In this document: one piece after another, positions 11,618-15,282 of the stretch
How the letters are laid out: the number at the start of each line of letters is the position of its first letter
How positions within the stretch are numbered: position 1 is the first letter of the stretch
Origin: JBBRGG01 sp038240875
GTDB lineage: Bacteria > Planctomycetota > Phycisphaerae > Phycisphaerales > UBA1924
Reading direction: 5' to 3'
Length of the DNA: 15,282 bases
NCBI GenBank assembly: GCA_038240875.1
Contig: JBBRGG010000065.1
Span: 1-15,282 of the forward strand
Made by a program: the position numbers and the translations under genes
The notes under the pieces: generated by a model
The model's database searches: none
Seen by the model: the letters and a program-made list of their open reading frames with translations, nothing else
Told to the model about the DNA's origin: nothing

Positions 11618-14600
11618 ATGCGGAATCGCACACGATCCATGTGGTCAAAGGTAACACGAGCCCTCGGTTTGAGCGAGGAAAATAGCGGCGTTCATCTTCA
11701 TGGCGGCGCTGGCTTTCTTGGCTCGGATGCCTCGAACGCGCTACACGAAGTTACACATGGCACAAGCTCAATGGGTGCGCGAACGCTATCGCGTCATGCT
11801 GGTGATGCGAGTGCGCCCGCGACGATTCACGCGAGGCAGATTGCCACGCGTCGTGGTACGTTCCTGATCCTGGTTGTTGGGACGCTTGCGCTTCTTAGCG
11901 TGATTGCGATTGTGTATGTCACGATCGGCACGTCCGACACGCGGGTTCAGGTCGCTGGGGTGAGGCGTGAGAGCACCGAAGATGTGCCACAGAAAGTTGG
12001 CGATTACATTGCCAACGTGATCGCACGTGATCGTATGGCAGTTCAGTATGACGATGCTGACTTTGATGTTCTCAGCACCAACTCGTTTTACCCGGTGATG
12101 ATGCGTGAGACCACGGATTATCCATCGACGGATTGGTTGGTTCGTTCGGATGTGCCTGAGCCACGGTATAACGATTCGCGGTGGGCGTTTGACCCAGCGG
12201 GCACGATTGCAACCGAGAAGTTCTTTGCTGCACAAGCGGGTTTCCGGCGGCCAAGCGTCGCAGGGAGCGATCCTTGGCTGGCCTCTACCGAACCAACTTG
12301 GGTCGGCATCGATCCGACCGATTCCGCACAACTCGCAAACCCAACCGACGTCACGCGGCTCTATCGCGACAACAACGATTGGGCCCAGATCAGCAACTTT
12401 GCGCCCAATGGGCGATTCGTCAATCTATGGAATCTACGCAATAGCTTCAACGCGGCGCCTGGTGTTGCCGCAAACCAAATGAGCAACGGGCTCACGTTGT
12501 TCAATGGCCAGAACTACGTCACGACGACGATCTGGGGCACGTCAGGCGACCTCAACGTACCGGCGATGTGGACGATGAACCAGCGTTTTGCTGCTCGTCC
12601 TGCTGCGTTTGTGCCTTATACACAGAACGATCTGGGCGAACGCATCGACAATATCAACTTTAAGCTGTATCAGTGGGCCGACGCTGACGGCGATGGCATT
12701 CTTGATGCACGCTGGTGCGAGCTTGTCGATGATCGTGGCGGGATCACCAATATTCTTGGCGACACCGGCAAGTATCGCTACTTCATCGCAGCGCGCGCGG
12801 TCGATCTTTCAGCTGCTGTCAACGTGAATACCGCGAGCGATTTCCGCGCGACGGTCAAGAACGACGCGAGCGCGGGGGTTACACCCGCCGACGTTGACTT
12901 GCGTCGCTTGCTCTCGATGATTGACGTGTACGACGCCAACGCGCCCTTGGCTGGTGACGAAATTCTGGGCGGGTACGACGGCATCCGCAACCCTTTGCCG
13001 AGTCTTGATCCAAATCAGCAGATTGCTGGCAACTATGCGCCCAGCGCTGGCGGCGGCAATCCCGCGACATTCCCGCCCGCGGATATTGGACTTGGTTATA
13101 GCAAGTCGCGCGCGGAACAAGTTGCCAACTACGGCTATATCGCGTTGCGGTTAAGCATCGCGGCGGGCGTGCCTCTTGGAACAACTTCGTTTGATGATGC
13201 GTTCACGTTCCGAGGAGACGATCTTTCTTTAGCAAATGCTGCGTTCGGCATCACGCCTCAGCAGTGGGACTTTGCGGCCGAATCGAGTCGTCGCCGCGGA
13301 TATTACCAGCAGCGGATCGCTGGGTCCTTCGAGCTCATCAACCCGTCGCCCACAGGTTGGAAGTCGGAGATGCGATTCTCGAATGCGGATCTATCTGAGC
13401 TCCTGACTCGATACACGATCAATGACCCCGATATCACGTCTGCGTTGGAGACGGTGCTCGGTGGCCGAGACAACACGGCGGCAGGGCCATTCAGCGGGTC
13501 TTTGCGGTACAGCCCGTTGCGCGACAATCGGCCACTCGAACTTGAGTTGGCGTCGATACCCAATGCAACGTACGACCAGCCCTTTGCTCCATACGATTCC
13601 AACGGAGCAGCGCAAGTACAGTCACCTCTGGAAGTCTTTTCAACGCGCTACCAGACGCACATGAGCGCGGATGTTCGCCATCGCATCACGACATTGAGCG
13701 GTTCAGTACCGTTTCGTCCGATTCGGGGCGTGTCGGCTGCGGCACTTTCAACCAACGAGCTACCTTTAGACGTTGGCACGGTTATTGATCCGCAGTATGG
13801 CCTCTTCACCGGCAACTTCACGACTTCGCCGACGATCGATGTTAACTCGGCGGAGGTTCGCTCGATCTTCTCTGCCTACTGCGATCAGTTGCTTCCATTC
13901 TCGGGGGTAAACCTGCCTGCTTCTGCTGGCGGGGATGGTGCGTGGGATGAAGGGTCCGAAGCCGGTGGCGAGTTACAAACGCTGGCGTATGGCTGGCGCG
14001 GCCCCGAGGTTGCGCTATATGCAGCGGCCCACATGGCCGTGAACTTTGCTGATATGGCTGATAGCGAGATCGAAACCAAGGGAGACAACAACCCGACCGA
14101 TCCGAACACGCGGGCAAATGATTACGAGCTGAACATTCCAAGCGTGTACACGCTGGTTGTTAACCCCTTATTAGTCGTTAGGCCCCCGCTTGACACCGAT
14201 GGCACCGACGAATTCATCGGGAGCGCCTTCGCGGTGAACCCTTTCGACAATCATGACCTGGATTTATCCGACTTTAGCTTTGGGCGATTGTCACCTGGCG
14301 GATCTACTAGCCCGATCAAAGCGGACGCCGTCAACATCTTTGGTATCGAAGCCCAACCATTCATCACGCGAGTTTCGACTTTCACGACATATGGCGATAA
14401 CGACCATGACAGCACCGACACGGATCCGATCGTGATCGACGTGAGCATGCGTCAGGCCAACACCGAATTCAAATATCGAGTTGTTGCGTGGCAGCTTACC
14501 AATCCCTTCACGGTGCCCATCGTGTTGTGGGATTCTGCAGTCGAAGCGCCTTCGCTTCCCGCTGCTCCAGGCACGCTCGAAGCACCCAAGTCTCGATACT

Positions 14601-15282
14601 ACATCGAGATGGACGGCAGGCAGTACCTCATTCGGCCGCTGCGCGAAACTGGCACGGTCTATAACGAAGGCGAAGTCCTCTCTCCTCCTGAGACGGAGAG
14701 CAATCGTACGATCGTGATCTATCCGCGTCGGTCGATCGTTGTGTACACCACTTCGCAAACGCCTGCCGATATTGCCGCTCGCTTTACTAATAGCCCGACG
14801 ACAGCGGCACAAATTCGTGCAGCGATCGAAAGCACTCTCGGCGATTCAAATCCGGCGAGCAACGAGAATGAGCCGGACGACGTCTTGGATCCCCTCGCGC
14901 CCGCGTATGTCTCGATGTACACGCCCGATCCCAACGTGATTCAAGAGATTTACTACATCGGTTCGGTTAATAATTCAGTACCAAGGCCACGTGAAACAGA
15001 GACGCTGCCAGCGGCGCAAACGTTCAACCGCTTGATCACGACCGACAACCCCGAATCGCGTTTGTGGCGTCGGGTACGCACCGAGACCACGCCACTGTTC
15101 GGCGGTGGTGCTGGTGGTGGTCTGACGATCCCTATCGAGTTCGACATGCTTGTGGATCGCTTGCGTGTGCCGCGGGCAGAACCAGGCGCTGTGGTTGATC
15201 CGGACACAGTTCCGATCCTAAACCGTCGCCTTGGTAACCCAGCGAACGATCAGGTCGCTTCGGCAATGGGCGCAGAAGACAA
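11618..15282 (+). CDS. Giant GspK/PilX-like tip pseudopilin (3' end outside window)
   Basis: The frame runs from ATG 11618 to the window end without a stop: at least 1,221 residues, where GspK is about 320. GGAG at 11607-11610, 7 nt upstream, supports the start. After an 80-residue N-terminal segment comes RRG|TFLILVVGTLALLSVIAI (from R78), a single membrane helix with a prepilin-like Gly at 80 but no Glu at +5. Lack of Glu5 is a known GspK trait, and PilX-like proteins start with similar RRG-hydrophobic runs. DADGDGILD at 355-363 is an EF-hand or dockerin-like calcium loop lacking the final Glu. VNVNTAS (about 401-407) resembles the GspK NINTA element, and IDVNSAE (about 740-746) repeats it. 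Acidic stretches DTDGTDEF (859-866) and DNDHDSTDTD (927-936) may bind metal. The position, last in a G-H-I-J-K order, supports a tip subunit; an alternative is an unrelated membrane-anchored surface protein. Confidence 0.75.
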   Translation, partial: MRNRTRSMWSKVTRALGLSEENSGVHLHGGAGFLGSDASNALHEVTHGTSSMGARTLSRHAGDASAPATIHARQIATRRGTFLILVVGTLALLSVIAIVYVTIGTSDTRVQVAGVRRESTEDVPQKVGDYIANVIARDRMAVQYDDADFDVLSTNSFYPVMMRETTDYPSTDWLVRSDVPEPRYNDSRWAFDPAGTIATEKFFAAQAGFRRPSVAGSDPWLASTEPTWVGIDPTDSAQLANPTDVTRLYRDNNDWAQISNFAPNGRFVNLWNLRNSFNAAPGVAANQMSNGLTLFNGQNYVTTTIWGTSGDLNVPAMWTMNQRFAARPAAFVPYTQNDLGERIDNINFKLYQWADADGDGILDARWCELVDDRGGITNILGDTGKYRYFIAARAVDLSAAVNVNTASDFRATVKNDASAGVTPADVDLRRLLSMIDVYDANAPLAGDEILGGYDGIRNPLPSLDPNQQIAGNYAPSAGGGNPATFPPADIGLGYSKSRAEQVANYGYIALRLSIAAGVPLGTTSFDDAFTFRGDDLSLANAAFGITPQQWDFAAESSRRRGYYQQRIAGSFELINPSPTGWKSEMRFSNADLSELLTRYTINDPDITSALETVLGGRDNTAAGPFSGSLRYSPLRDNRPLELELASIPNATYDQPFAPYDSNGAAQVQSPLEVFSTRYQTHMSADVRHRITTLSGSVPFRPIRGVSAAALSTNELPLDVGTVIDPQYGLFTGNFTTSPTIDVNSAEVRSIFSAYCDQLLPFSGVNLPASAGGDGAWDEGSEAGGELQTLAYGWRGPEVALYAAAHMAVNFADMADSEIETKGDNNPTDPNTRANDYELNIPSVYTLVVNPLLVVRPPLDTDGTDEFIGSAFAVNPFDNHDLDLSDFSFGRLSPGGSTSPIKADAVNIFGIEAQPFITRVSTFTTYGDNDHDSTDTDPIVIDVSMRQANTEFKYRVVAWQLTNPFTVPIVLWDSAVEAPSLPAAPGTLEAPKSRYYIEMDGRQYLIRPLRETGTVYNEGEVLSPPETESNRTIVIYPRRSIVVYTTSQTPADIAARFTNSPTTAAQIRAAIESTLGDSNPASNENEPDDVLDPLAPAYVSMYTPDPNVIQEIYYIGSVNNSVPRPRETETLPAAQTFNRLITTDNPESRLWRRVRTETTPLFGGGAGGGLTIPIEFDMLVDRLRVPRAEPGAVVDPDTVPILNRRLGNPANDQVASAMGAED

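Overview
The window is one strand (+) of a type IV pilus / type II secretion-like locus, with every recognisable gene in the same direction. It holds the C-terminal part of a PilB/GspE assembly ATPase (1-696, cut by the window start), a PilT retraction-type ATPase (813-1946), a complete second GspE/PilB ATPase with an N-terminal MshEN-type domain (2407-4146), a PilC/GspF inner-membrane platform protein (4407-5690), four canonical class III-signal pseudopilins that resemble GspG, GspH, GspI/PilV and GspJ/PilW in that order (5691-11296), and a very large GspK/PilX-like protein (11618 to the window end) whose frame is still open after about 1,221 codons.

Organism: no rRNA or taxonomic marker is present. 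Oversized pseudopilins with large C-terminal domains, a giant GspK-like subunit whose anchor starts RRGTFLILV, and the mixture of pilT with a GspG-H-I-J-K series point to a Planctomycetota bacterium, perhaps Phycisphaerae. This is inference from the look of the proteins, not a database result.

Layout: pilB-C-terminus and pilT form a first unit, separated by a 116-nt gap. A 460-nt non-coding region (1947-2406) with two families of short repeats, a hairpin and a weak sigma-54-like site precedes gspE. A 260-nt gap with three hairpins precedes gspF. From gspF onward the genes are tightly packed: the GspG-like gene starts at the base after the gspF stop, and the next two junctions are ATGA overlaps, so gspF-G-H-I is almost certainly one transcript. 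A 187-nt gap with a 16-bp tandem repeat precedes the GspJ-like gene, and a 321-nt gap with a strong hairpin and a 10-bp tandem repeat precedes the GspK-like gene.

How the parts fit: GspE would power assembly of a pseudopilus built on the GspF platform. GspG would be the major subunit and H/I/J/K the minor or tip subunits. PilT would power disassembly, possibly of fibres built by the first PilB. No secretin, prepilin peptidase, PilM/N/O or true major pilin lies in the window. The most distinctive points are EF-hand-like calcium loops in the GspJ-like and GspK-like proteins, the extreme size of the GspK-like protein, and the presence of a different short tandem or near-tandem repeat in four of the five main intergenic gaps.
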